From positions 1 to 64,000 of the forward strand of contig CAVXDE010000021.1 of NCBI GenBank assembly GCA_963760435.1: 64,000 nt of DNA. Reading direction: 5' to 3'. Below the pieces are notes generated by a model that was not told where the DNA came from, did no database searches, and worked only from the letters and a program-made list of their open reading frames with translations. This document shows positions 9,109 to 16,701 of this stretch, one piece after another; within the stretch, counting starts at the first letter, position 1; every line of letters starts with the position of its first letter. The translations under genes were made by a program, and so were the position numbers. Source of the stretch: JAFAXD01 sp963760435 (lineage in GTDB: Bacteria > Pseudomonadota > Alphaproteobacteria > Rhizobiales > Xanthobacteraceae).

Positions 9109-9844
9109 CGAAGCGCAACAGCTGATCAGCGCCGGCATCGACGGCGAGATCTCGGACACGAGCGCCGAGAAGCTGCGCGAGCACACCGAGACCTGCACAA
9201 GCTGCTCGGGGGTGCAGGCCGATTTCCGCCGCATCAGCCAGCAGCTCAAGAGCGCCGGACGCGAGGTGTTGCCGTCGCGGCTCGAGCCGCGCGTGCGCGA
9301 TGCGATCGCTCGGGCGGCGCGGGACAGCTACGTGCCCAACCTCACCCGCAAGCCATGGCTGCGCCAAGTCGCCGCGCTGGCGGCGATCTGCCTGATCGCG
9401 GTCTTCGGTACCTGGACGATGACCCGCCAGTACGACAGCCAGACGCGCATCGAGCACGACGTGCTGGCCGCGCATATGCGCGCGCTGTTGCAGGACAACC
9501 CGATCCAGGTCGCCTCGAGCGACACCCACACCGTCAAGCCGTGGTTCAATGGACGCGTCGAGTTTTCGCCCGATGTGAAGGACTTCGCGGCCGATGGATT
9601 TCCGCTGGCCGGCGGCCGGCTCGATTACATCGGCGGCAAGCGCGTTGCCGCCCTGGTCTACCGTCATCGCCTGCACGTGATTGACGTGTTCGTCTGGCCC
9701 GCCGCAACGGCCGAGGAGGTACCGCCGCGCCTGATTTCGACTGATGGATACAACTTGCTCACCTGGAACCATGGCGGCCTGACCTACTGGGCGGTGTCGG
9801 ACCTCAACGCCACCGAGCTGCAGCAGTTCAAGGCGTTGTTGTAG
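9098..9844 (+). CDS. Membrane anti-sigma factor with zinc-binding N-terminus
   Basis: Holds the upstream ECF sigma factor at the membrane until a signal releases it. The N-terminus has the zinc anti-sigma pattern: Cys3, then H29-x3-C33-x2-C36 (HTETCTSC). One membrane segment lies at about residues 90-107 (RQVAALAAICLIAVFGTW). About 140 residues follow outside, the usual topology of a transmembrane sensor such as the RsiW/ChrR type. Length is 248 residues. The external domain is not assigned to a ligand. Confidence 0.88.
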   Translation: MHCDEAQQLISAGIDGEISDTSAEKLREHTETCTSCSGVQADFRRISQQLKSAGREVLPSRLEPRVRDAIARAARDSYVPNLTRKPWLRQVAALAAICLIAVFGTWTMTRQYDSQTRIEHDVLAAHMRALLQDNPIQVASSDTHTVKPWFNGRVEFSPDVKDFAADGFPLAGGRLDYIGGKRVAALVYRHRLHVIDVFVWPAATAEEVPPRLISTDGYNLLTWNHGGLTYWAVSDLNATELQQFKALL

Positions 9845-9859
9845 ATCCGTGCTTGGTAC

Positions 9860-9998
9860 CATCCTTCGAGACGCATCCGCGCATAGCGCGGATGCTCCTC
9901 AGGATGAGGGCTGCGGGTTGATTGAGGGCTGCGCAGCAACAAACACTGACCTCATCCTGAGGAGCCTGGACCGCAGGTCCAGGCGTCTCGAAGGATGG
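9860..9998. repeat. Paired palindromic intergenic repeat (REP-like, copy 1)
   Basis: Two arms face each other: CATCCTTCGAGACGC, a variable palindrome, then GCTCCTCAGGATGAGG, and downstream the reverse complement of the same flanks. The variable centres differ (ATCCGCGC/GCGCGGAT in one, CTGGACC/GGTCCAG in the other), yet each can still fold. It fills the space between the convergent anti-sigma and livF genes. The same element appears again at 23103-23252. The type is common between genes in Bradyrhizobium-like genomes. Confidence 0.9.
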
Positions 9999-10008
9999 CG
10001 ACAAGCTC

Positions 10009-10743
10009 CTACTCCGCGACGCCGATCAGGCGATCAAGCAAGGCGTGATCGTGCAGGAGTTCACGGCTCGGGCAGCGATGCACGATCTCGCCGCGGTCCA
10101 TGACCAGGCAGCGGTCGGAATTGGCGAGCGCAATCTCGAACTTCTGCTCGACCATGAGGATCGCGAGATTACCCGCATCGCGCATGCGTGCGATCGCTGC
10201 GACCAGCTCCTGCACCACGAGAGGCGCCAGACCTTCGACCGGCTCGTCCAGCAGCAACAAGGATGGGTTGGTCGCGAGCGCGCGGGCGATGGCGAGCATC
10301 TGCTGCTCGCCGCCGGAAAGCTGCGTGCCGGCATTGCGGCGGCGTGCCGCGAGGCGCGGAAACAGATCGTAAAGCGCATCGAGACTCCAGGGACCCGGGC
10401 GGCCCACCACGGTGAGGTTCTCCTCGACGCTGAGCGAACCAAACACCTCGCGTTCCTGCGGCACCCAGCCGAGCCCGAGCCGAGAGCGCCGGTGCGATGG
10501 CAAGCCTTCGACCCGTTTGCCGTGGAGCGAGATTTCTCCGCCCTGCAGGGTGGTGAGGCCGCACAGTGTCTCGATCAGCGTGGTCTTCCCCACGCCGTTG
10601 CGGCCGATCACGACGACGAGCTCGCCCCGGCTGATGCTGAACTCCAGCCCGTGCAGCACCCGCGCCTTGCCGTACCCGGCCTGCAGGCCTTTGACGGCGA
10701 GCGCCGGCACGCCATCGCCCGTGCTGGTCGGCTCAGGTGCCAA
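10009..10743 (-). CDS. livF: Branched-chain amino acid-type ABC transporter ATPase LivF (system 1)
   Basis: Cytoplasmic ATPase of a Liv-type importer. Walker A is IGRNGVGKTT, the Q-loop region reads GWVPQEREVFGSLSVEENL (typical of LivF), the signature is LSGGEQQMLAIARAL and Walker B is LLLLDEPVEGLAP. TTG 10743 is the likely start, overlapping the livG stop; GTG 10710 is possible. This is the last gene of a livK-H-M-G-F operon on the minus strand. The true substrate may be an amino acid, amide, urea or aromatic acid; sequence alone does not decide. Confidence 0.92.
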   Translation of the reverse strand: MAPEPTSTGDGVPALAVKGLQAGYGKARVLHGLEFSISRGELVVVIGRNGVGKTTLIETLCGLTTLQGGEISLHGKRVEGLPSHRRSRLGLGWVPQEREVFGSLSVEENLTVVGRPGPWSLDALYDLFPRLAARRRNAGTQLSGGEQQMLAIARALATNPSLLLLDEPVEGLAPLVVQELVAAIARMRDAGNLAILMVEQKFEIALANSDRCLVMDRGEIVHRCPSRELLHDHALLDRLIGVAE

Positions 10744-11488
10744 GGTAGACCTCGCGCACGCGCGCATGGGTGCGGATCTTGTCGGGGGTGTCCTGCACCA
10801 CAAGTGCTCCAGCCGCGAAGACGGACACGCGATCAGCGTAACGAAACACGAGGTTCATATCGTGCTCGATGAACAGCACCGTCGTATCTGCGGTCAGGAC
10901 CGCAAGTTGCCGGAACAACTCATGACCTTGCGCGGTCGAAAGCCCGGCCGCGGGTTCATCCAACAGCAACAATTGCGGGCGCAGCGCGAACGCGAGCGCG
11001 ACTTCGAGCAGCCGCTGCTTGCCGTAGGGCAAAGTCTCGGTCACGGTCAGCGCATCGTCAGCCAAACCGAATTTCGCCAGCAGGGCGTTCGCCTCATCGA
11101 TCAGCTTTCGTTCGCGCGACACCGAGCGCAGCGACACATTGGCCCGGCCGTCCCGCTGCGCAAGCGCAATCACGAGCGACGCCAGCGGATTGAGCGCCTT
11201 GAACAACGAATTGATCTGGAAGGTGCGCGCGATCCCGGCCTTGACGCGCTGCTGCGGCGACTGCTGCGTGATGACGCGTCCGTTGAACAACACGTCACCC
11301 GATGTCGGTCGCAACAATCCGGTCACCAGGCTCACGAACGTGGTCTTGCCGGCCCCGTTCGGCCCAATGATGGCATGCCGCTCGCCGCGACCCAGCGCAA
11401 AGCTGAGATGCTCGAACACGACGAGCCCGCCGAACGCCATATGTAGATCGCGGGTTTCCAGGATTGGCGCGTTTTGTGGATCGGTCAT
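10733..11488 (-). CDS. livG: ABC transporter ATPase LivG (system 1)
   Basis: Second ATPase of the Liv-type importer, 251 residues. Walker A is IGPNGAGKTT, then GIARTFQINSLFKALNPLASL (the LivG Q-loop region), a degenerate signature LPYGKQRLLEVALAFA where LSGGQ is usual, and Walker B LLLLDEPAAGL. The tail ADRVSVFAAGALVVQDTPDKIR is typical of LivG. The start ATG overlaps the livM stop by four bases. The degenerate ABC signature (PYG in place of SGG) is common in LivG proteins. Confidence 0.93.
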   Translation of the reverse strand: MTDPQNAPILETRDLHMAFGGLVVFEHLSFALGRGERHAIIGPNGAGKTTFVSLVTGLLRPTSGDVLFNGRVITQQSPQQRVKAGIARTFQINSLFKALNPLASLVIALAQRDGRANVSLRSVSRERKLIDEANALLAKFGLADDALTVTETLPYGKQRLLEVALAFALRPQLLLLDEPAAGLSTAQGHELFRQLAVLTADTTVLFIEHDMNLVFRYADRVSVFAAGALVVQDTPDKIRTHARVREVYLGT

Positions 11489-12489
11489 CGGCGGCGCAGG
11501 CGTCCCACCAGCGCCTCAAGCGACGGCACGATCCCCTTGCGGAAAAACGCCACCATCACGACCAGCAGCAGCCCGATCCAGAAGTACCAATAGACCGGGC
11601 TAAGCTCGGCGAGCCAGTCGCGCAGGAACAGGAACACGAAGGCGCCGACAAAGGCGCCATAGAGGCGGCCGGTCCCACCGATGATCAGGATCACCAGCAC
11701 GTCGGCAGAGCGCTCGAACGAGAGGCTGCTCGGCGCCACGAATTGGGTCGTCTGGGTGAGCAGCGCGCCGGCGGCGCCGGCAAACGCCGCCGCGATGGCG
11801 AACACCGTGGTCACGTCGCGCTCGAGCGGCGCGCCCAGCATGATCATGCGGCGCGGGTTCTCGCGCGCCCCGAGCATTGCCAACCCGAACGGCGATTTGA
11901 CCAGCGCGCGTGCCAGCAGGAACAGCACAAACGTGACCGCGACCGCATACAAATAGGCCGTGTAGCCAAAGATATCGAAACGGAACAGCCCGAGCACCGG
12001 GGCGATTTCGATGCCCTGCAAGCCGTCGTCACCACCGGTGAGGCCGCTCTGCCGGTGCACGATGTCATAGAGGATCAGGTTGAGCCCGAGCGTCACCATC
12101 AACAGCGCGATCCCGCTCACGCGCTGGATCAGCCGGCCCGTCAGCCAGCCGATGATGCCCGCCAGCAGCGCGGCAATCACGAGGCCGCTGATCGGCTCGG
12201 TCCAGCCGAACTTGCCGAGGTAGCCCGCCGCGTAGCCACCGATGCCGAAGAACGCCGCGTGGCCGAGCGACGGGATGCCGCGATAGCCGAGCAACAAATC
12301 AAGCGACATCGCAAACAGGCCCCAGATCACGATCTGCCCGTACAGCGGCAGGTTCGCATCCGGAATGAAGAACAGTCCGACCAGCGCGACCCAGAACAGA
12401 ATCTCCCAAACGCTCCAGCGCGCCAGCCCGGCAAAATACTGGTTCGCGGGCGTGCGCGTCGCTGTCGCGGGGTCCGTGATCGTGCTCAT
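11485..12489 (-). CDS. livM: ABC transporter permease LivM (system 1)
   Basis: Inner-membrane permease of 334 residues with 8-10 hydrophobic segments. The family motif GYRGIPSLGHAAFFGIGGYAAGY is near residue 70, and the EAA-like cytoplasmic loop near residue 220 (ALVKSPFGLAMLGARENPRR) contacts the ATPases. Start and stop overlap the neighbouring livH and livG genes by four bases each, showing tight translational coupling within one operon. Confidence 0.93.
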   Translation of the reverse strand: MSTITDPATATRTPANQYFAGLARWSVWEILFWVALVGLFFIPDANLPLYGQIVIWGLFAMSLDLLLGYRGIPSLGHAAFFGIGGYAAGYLGKFGWTEPISGLVIAALLAGIIGWLTGRLIQRVSGIALLMVTLGLNLILYDIVHRQSGLTGGDDGLQGIEIAPVLGLFRFDIFGYTAYLYAVAVTFVLFLLARALVKSPFGLAMLGARENPRRMIMLGAPLERDVTTVFAIAAAFAGAAGALLTQTTQFVAPSSLSFERSADVLVILIIGGTGRLYGAFVGAFVFLFLRDWLAELSPVYWYFWIGLLLVVMVAFFRKGIVPSLEALVGRLRRR

Positions 12490-13349
12490 GCGCGGCGCCC
12501 CATGAGCCCGTGTGGCCGCCAGAGCATGACCAGCACGGTGATTGTGTAGATCACGAAGCCGCCGATCTCCGGCGCATAGTATTTGCCCGCCACATCGGCG
12601 ACCCCGAGCAAGAGCGCGGCGACCAACGTGCCGGTGATGGTCCCCATGCCACCAACCGAGACGACGATCAGGAGGTACACCAGGTATCGCAGCGGAAAAT
12701 TCGGGTCGATGCCGAGCAGGTTGGCCGAGAGTGCGCCGGCGAGACCGGCGAGCCCACCGCCGATGGCGAACGTCACCGCGAACACAAGCTCCGTGTTGAG
12801 CCCGCAGGCGCGCGCAACCCGGGCGTTGTCGACGCAGGCGCGCACGCAGGCCCCGAACCGGGTGCGCTCGAGCCCGAAGATCAGCACCAGCGCCAGCACG
12901 GCCCCGACCGCGACCAGGAACATGCGATAGCGCTCGAGGGTGAGCCCGAGCACGTCCTGCTGGCCGGTGAGCCAGGACGGCACGCTGATCTGTTGATAGG
13001 TGCCGCCCCAGAAATAGGTGATGATCGCGATCGACATGAAGATCAGGCCGAGCGTCAGCAGCACCTGGGTCAGGTCGTCAGTACCATAGAAGTAACGAAA
13101 AACCGTACGCTCAAGGACGATCGATACGACACCAGCGATGATGAACGCGAGCGGCAGGCTGACCAGGAACGGCAGCCCGAGTTGATGGGTGACCACCACC
13201 AGCACGTAGCCGCCGAGCATGGAGAAGCTCGCATGCGCCAGGTTGACGAAGTTCATCATCCCCATCGTCACCGACAGCCCGACCGACATGATGAACAAGA
13301 GCATGCCGTAAGCGACGCCGTTGAACAGCACGGTCACGATGGTGGCCAT
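12486..13349 (-). CDS. livH: ABC transporter permease LivH (system 1)
   Basis: Inner-membrane permease of 287 residues. It has GVAYGMLLFIMSVGLSVTMG then MNFVNLAHASFSMLGGYV, the LivH N-terminal signature, and an EAA-like loop around FGACVRACVDNARVARACGLN. ATG 13349 gives the usual N-terminus (MATIVTVLFNGVAYG); the longer upstream open frame is a shadow of the binding-protein gene. It sits 28 bases downstream of the periplasmic binding protein gene. Confidence 0.93.
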   Translation of the reverse strand: MATIVTVLFNGVAYGMLLFIMSVGLSVTMGMMNFVNLAHASFSMLGGYVLVVVTHQLGLPFLVSLPLAFIIAGVVSIVLERTVFRYFYGTDDLTQVLLTLGLIFMSIAIITYFWGGTYQQISVPSWLTGQQDVLGLTLERYRMFLVAVGAVLALVLIFGLERTRFGACVRACVDNARVARACGLNTELVFAVTFAIGGGLAGLAGALSANLLGIDPNFPLRYLVYLLIVVSVGGMGTITGTLVAALLLGVADVAGKYYAPEIGGFVIYTITVLVMLWRPHGLMGRRA

Positions 13350-13377
13350 GGACACGAGTTCCTGCGCAACCCCCCAG

Positions 13378-14550
13378 CTACTTGAAGGCCTGGTTCGGCA
13401 GCGTCTCGATCTCCACGTTCTGCAACAGCCCGTCGATCTTCTGGGCGCGGCGGATATAGACGTTCTGGGTGATATCGCCGTTGCCCTTGTCGATCGAGAC
13501 CGGTCCGCGCGGGCTCTCGAACGAACGTCCGCGCACGAACGCCATGAACTTATCCGGATCGAAGCTCGTCCCGGCCTGCGCGTTGAGCCCGTCATACATG
13601 AGCCGCAGCGCGTCCCAATCGGCCACATTGGTCCAGCCGATACGCGGCGACTTGCCGTTGAGTGCGATGTAGTCCTTGACGAACTCCTTGTTCAGCTCGC
13701 TCGGGTGCTGCGTCGAGTAGATGCCGGTGGTCAGCACGTCGACCGCGGCGTCGCCAATCGCATCGACATAGGGCTCGTCGGTGATGTCACCGGTGCCCAT
13801 GATCTTCACGCCGCTGGCCTTCAGGCCTGAATCGCTCGCGGCACGCAGAGCCCCCAGGCTCGGCTCGCCGATCGGCATGAAGATGAACAGCGCGTCCGGC
13901 TTGGCGTCCTTGATACGCTGCATATAGGCGGAGAACTCCGGATTGCTGAGCGGGATGCGCACATTGCCGGCCGACGTGCCGCCCGCCTCGGCGAGCGCCG
14001 CCAGAAAGTATTTCTCGCAATCATGGCCGGGGGCGAAATCCGCCACCATCACATAGACGCGCTTCCAGTTGTTCTTCACCGCATAAGACGCAAGCGGCTT
14101 GCAGAGCTGCGGGATCGCAAAGAACGTGCGCGTGAAGTACGGCGACTTCTCACCGATGATGCCGGTCGTGGCCGCCCCGATCACGAAGGTCGGCACTTTG
14201 GCTTCGTTGACGATCGGTGCGGCGGCAAGCGTATTCGGCGTGAAGTCCGGCCCGATCATGATCCGCACCTTCTCGCGCGTGACGACCTCCTGCACCAGGC
14301 GCTTGGCCACCTCGGGATTGGGACCGGTCGTATCGCGGCGGACAAACTCGATCTTATGCCCACCAGGTGCGTCACCGTATTTCTGTTGGAACAGCTTGAT
14401 CGTCGCGTCGGTCTGCTGGCCGGAGAGCGAGCCGATCCCCGAATAGCCAACCAGCACACCGACCTTGATCGTGTCCTCGGCGGACGCGGGCAGCAGGCCA
14501 AGGCCCGCCATCAGCGCGGCGGCAGCCGCGGTGCGCACAAGCATGTTCAT
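13378..14550 (-). CDS. Periplasmic Leu/Ile/Val-type binding protein (system 1)
   Basis: Binding protein that delivers substrate to the LivHMGF system. The signal peptide is about residues 1-24 (hydrophobic core AAAAALMAGLGLLPASA before EDTIKVG). The mature part is a type-1 periplasmic fold: IKVGVLVGYSGIGSLSGQQ, KVRIMIGPDFTPNTLAAAPI, KRVYVMVADFAPGHDCEK and SAYMQRIKDAKPDALFIFMP. Length is 390 residues. ATG 14550 is preceded by GGGAGGATC. It is the first gene of the operon. Confidence 0.92.
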   Translation of the reverse strand: MNMLVRTAAAAALMAGLGLLPASAEDTIKVGVLVGYSGIGSLSGQQTDATIKLFQQKYGDAPGGHKIEFVRRDTTGPNPEVAKRLVQEVVTREKVRIMIGPDFTPNTLAAAPIVNEAKVPTFVIGAATTGIIGEKSPYFTRTFFAIPQLCKPLASYAVKNNWKRVYVMVADFAPGHDCEKYFLAALAEAGGTSAGNVRIPLSNPEFSAYMQRIKDAKPDALFIFMPIGEPSLGALRAASDSGLKASGVKIMGTGDITDEPYVDAIGDAAVDVLTTGIYSTQHPSELNKEFVKDYIALNGKSPRIGWTNVADWDALRLMYDGLNAQAGTSFDPDKFMAFVRGRSFESPRGPVSIDKGNGDITQNVYIRRAQKIDGLLQNVEIETLPNQAFK

Positions 14551-14600
14551 CAGTGATCCTCCCAAACCGGATTGTGGCAGCCGGTGCTGTTTTTGTCGGC

Positions 14601-14606
14601 TATAAT
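14601..14606 (+). promoter_or_regulatory. Possible -10 element upstream of the PhyH-type gene
   Basis: A perfect TATAAT lies 49 bases before the start of the dioxygenase gene, in the divergent space from the livK-like gene. No good -35 hexamer stands 16-18 bases further upstream, so this is only a tentative promoter. Confidence 0.3.
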
Positions 14607-14654
14607 CGATCACAAAGCCGGAACCGTTGTCAAAATTGCTTCGCGGAGGAATGC

Positions 14655-15486
14655 ATGCCCAAGGTTTTGAGCGAGGAGCAAGTCCGCGCGTTTGCGGACC
14701 ATGGCTTTGTCTCGCCGGTGGTTGCGACCTCGCCGGAAGACGCGGCCGATTGCCGCCGTCAGCTCGAGGCCTACGAGGCTGAGACTGGACGCTCGGCCGT
14801 CGAGACGATCCACATCAAGGGGCACCTTTATTTCGACTGGGCCTGGCGGCTCGCCCGCCACCCGCGCCTCCTCGGCGCAATAGCCGACCTCGTCGGGCCA
14901 GATCTTTTCATCATGGCCTCGCGGTTCTGGATCAAGGATCCGCAGGACCGCAAGTTCGTCAGCTGGCACCAGGACCACGCCTATTTCGGGCTCAAGCCGC
15001 CGACCATCATCACGGCGTGGCTCGCGCTCACCGAGGTCACACGTCACAACGGTTGCATGCGCGCAGTCCCAGGCTCGCACCGCACCGGCACGCACAAGCA
15101 CGTGGAGACCCACGACAAGGACAACCTGCTCTCGCGCGGCCAGGCGCTGGTGGATGTTGACGAATCAACCGCGGTCGACCTCGTGCTCAAGCCCGGCGAG
15201 TTCTCGATCCATCACGGCCACCTGTTCCACTCCTCCGAACCGAACACGTCCGACGACCGGCGCATCGGCTTTGCGATGATGTTCATTCCGACCCACGTCG
15301 AAATCGACCATCGGCCGGCGCGCCGCGACGCTCGTCTCTGGCGAGGATCGCTTTGGCTACTGGGACCACGACCCGCTGCCGACGCGCGACCGCGATCCCG
15401 CGATCTGGGAGCTGATGCACGCGGCCGACCGGCACTACCGGGACAAAACGCACCGGCAGGATGCGGAGGCGGCGCCGGCCAAATAG
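14655..15486 (+). CDS. PhyH-family (phytanoyl-CoA-type) Fe(II)/2-oxoglutarate dioxygenase, one-base frameshift
   Basis: Non-haem iron dioxygenase expected to hydroxylate an unknown small molecule. Iron ligands are visible in WHQDHAYFG (H-x-D) near residue 103 and the distal His in SIHHGHLFHSS near residue 188. The frame breaks close to 15300; deleting one base gives a C-terminus STIGRRAATLVSGED...GYWDHDPLPTRDRDP ending at 15486, about 276 residues in all. All catalytic ligands lie before the break. ATG 14655 has CGGAGGA upstream. The gene is isolated and divergent from the first Liv operon; a functional link is possible but unproven. Confidence 0.85.
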
Positions 15487-15489
15487 AAA

Positions 15490-15855
15490 TTACGCCGCTG
15501 TCTTCGCCACAAATGTATCCTTCGCGCCCGGTTTGAGCACGACGTAAGCGCGGCGCCACGGCTGATCATCGATCAGGCGCCAGCGGTGGCCGGTCCCCAT
15601 CGTGTCCTCGGCGACCAGCACGTCACCCGGGCGCAGAACGAATTTCTCGCCGTCGCGCGTGATGAATTCCAGTGTGCCGGACAGGGTGATCACGTATTGC
15701 GCCTCCGGTGCGGTGTGCCAATCGAGCGACGAATGGGCCGGCGTCTCCTCGACATGGATCGAGACCACGTCCGTGCGCGCGTGCTCCTTGATCGTGCCCT
15801 CCTGCACGTGCGACGCGTTGTCCGGCCCGGTGATGAACTTGAACGCGCGGATCAT
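15490..15855 (-). CDS. Small cupin-domain protein
   Basis: A 121-residue single cupin barrel: SSLDWHTAPEAQYVITLSGTLEFITRDGEKFVLRPGDVLVAED contains the two cupin motifs, with HT..E and a PGD turn. A metal site is likely but the ligand set is incomplete compared with classical GxxxHxH. It follows the binding-protein-like gene with a four-base ATGA overlap, so the two are one operon. Function may be enzymatic or sensory; the substrate is unknown. The stop is three bases from the end of the convergent dioxygenase gene. Confidence 0.82.
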   Translation of the reverse strand: MIRAFKFITGPDNASHVQEGTIKEHARTDVVSIHVEETPAHSSLDWHTAPEAQYVITLSGTLEFITRDGEKFVLRPGDVLVAEDTMGTGHRWRLIDDQPWRRAYVVLKPGAKDTFVAKTAA

Positions 15856-16580
15856 GATGTGCTCCGTGTTGTTTGGTTCGGAAACCAGCGCGCCGTCAGC
15901 GCCGCAAAGGTGCCGTCGCGTTTGAGCGTGCCGAGCGTCTCATTCACCGCATCGCACAGCGACTGGTTGGACTTGGCGAAGGCGATACCCAGCTGTTCAT
16001 TGGTGGGTACCTGGAAGGCGACCGCAAGCTGCGGTCGATCCTTGATGAGCCAGGAGATCACCGGAAACAGCTTGATCACGAGGCCGATGCGGCCAGCCTC
16101 CAGGTCGTTGATCGCCGCGCCAATCGCGTCGTACGCATAGTAGCGAATATCCGCAATGATCCCCTTTTCCTTCAGTCGCCGAGCCACCAAATCCGACGTG
16201 TTGCCATGCTGGATGCCCGCCACCAAGCCGCTCAGGCCAGCCTCAGCGACCACATGCGGCGAGGTGCGCCGGTTGACGGCGACGCCCTGATTGAATGTGA
16301 GATACGGGTTGGAGAACAGGACGCGTTCGGCACGCTGCGGCGTAATCGTCGTCCCTGAGATCACCGCGTCATAGATCCCCTGCTCCAGTCCGGCGAAAAT
16401 GCCGTTGAAGTCACTGCCCGGATAGCGGACCGGCCGCATGGTCAGCTTCAGCTGTGCGCAGATCGCACGCATCAACTCCAGATCGAAGCCGGTCGGCGTT
16501 CCGTCCTCCAGGATATCGAACGGCGGATCCGGATAGGCTGACGCGACGATCAGTGTGCCGGGCTCACAGGTCGATGCCAT
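15852..16580 (-). CDS. Family-3 solute-binding-protein-like protein without a signal peptide
   Basis: A 242-residue SBP_bac_3 fold: IVASAYPDPPFDILEDGTPTGFDLELM at the N-terminus, then GLEQGIYDAVISGTTITPQRAERVLFSNPY, the classic polar amino acid binding-protein motif. No signal peptide precedes it (MASTCEPGTLIVAS is not hydrophobic enough), and the next upstream ATG adds only charged residues. It therefore may act in the cytoplasm, for instance as a cyclohexadienyl-dehydratase-like enzyme or a sensor, or the true start was lost. No permease or ATPase gene is adjacent; its partner is the overlapping cupin gene. Confidence 0.8.
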   Translation of the reverse strand: MASTCEPGTLIVASAYPDPPFDILEDGTPTGFDLELMRAICAQLKLTMRPVRYPGSDFNGIFAGLEQGIYDAVISGTTITPQRAERVLFSNPYLTFNQGVAVNRRTSPHVVAEAGLSGLVAGIQHGNTSDLVARRLKEKGIIADIRYYAYDAIGAAINDLEAGRIGLVIKLFPVISWLIKDRPQLAVAFQVPTNEQLGIAFAKSNQSLCDAVNETLGTLKRDGTFAALTARWFPNQTTRSTS

Positions 16581-16642
16581 CACGATCTCTTCATGAGTGA
16601 ACTCGATCACATTTCGCCCCGACGCGGCAGGCTATGCAACAA

Positions 16643-16674
16643 GGTGGCATCGCTTCGGGTCGAACGATGCTACC
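16643..16674. promoter_or_regulatory. Inverted repeat in a divergent promoter region
   Basis: Ten-base arms GGTGGCATCG and CGATGCTACC match at nine of ten positions and are separated by 12 bases. They stand midway between the divergent binding-protein/cupin operon and the FAD oxidase gene. The layout suits a dimeric repressor or activator site, but no regulator gene is adjacent. Confidence 0.35.
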
Positions 16675-16701
16675 ATTTGGGAACGCACGCAGAGGCCCAC
16701 A

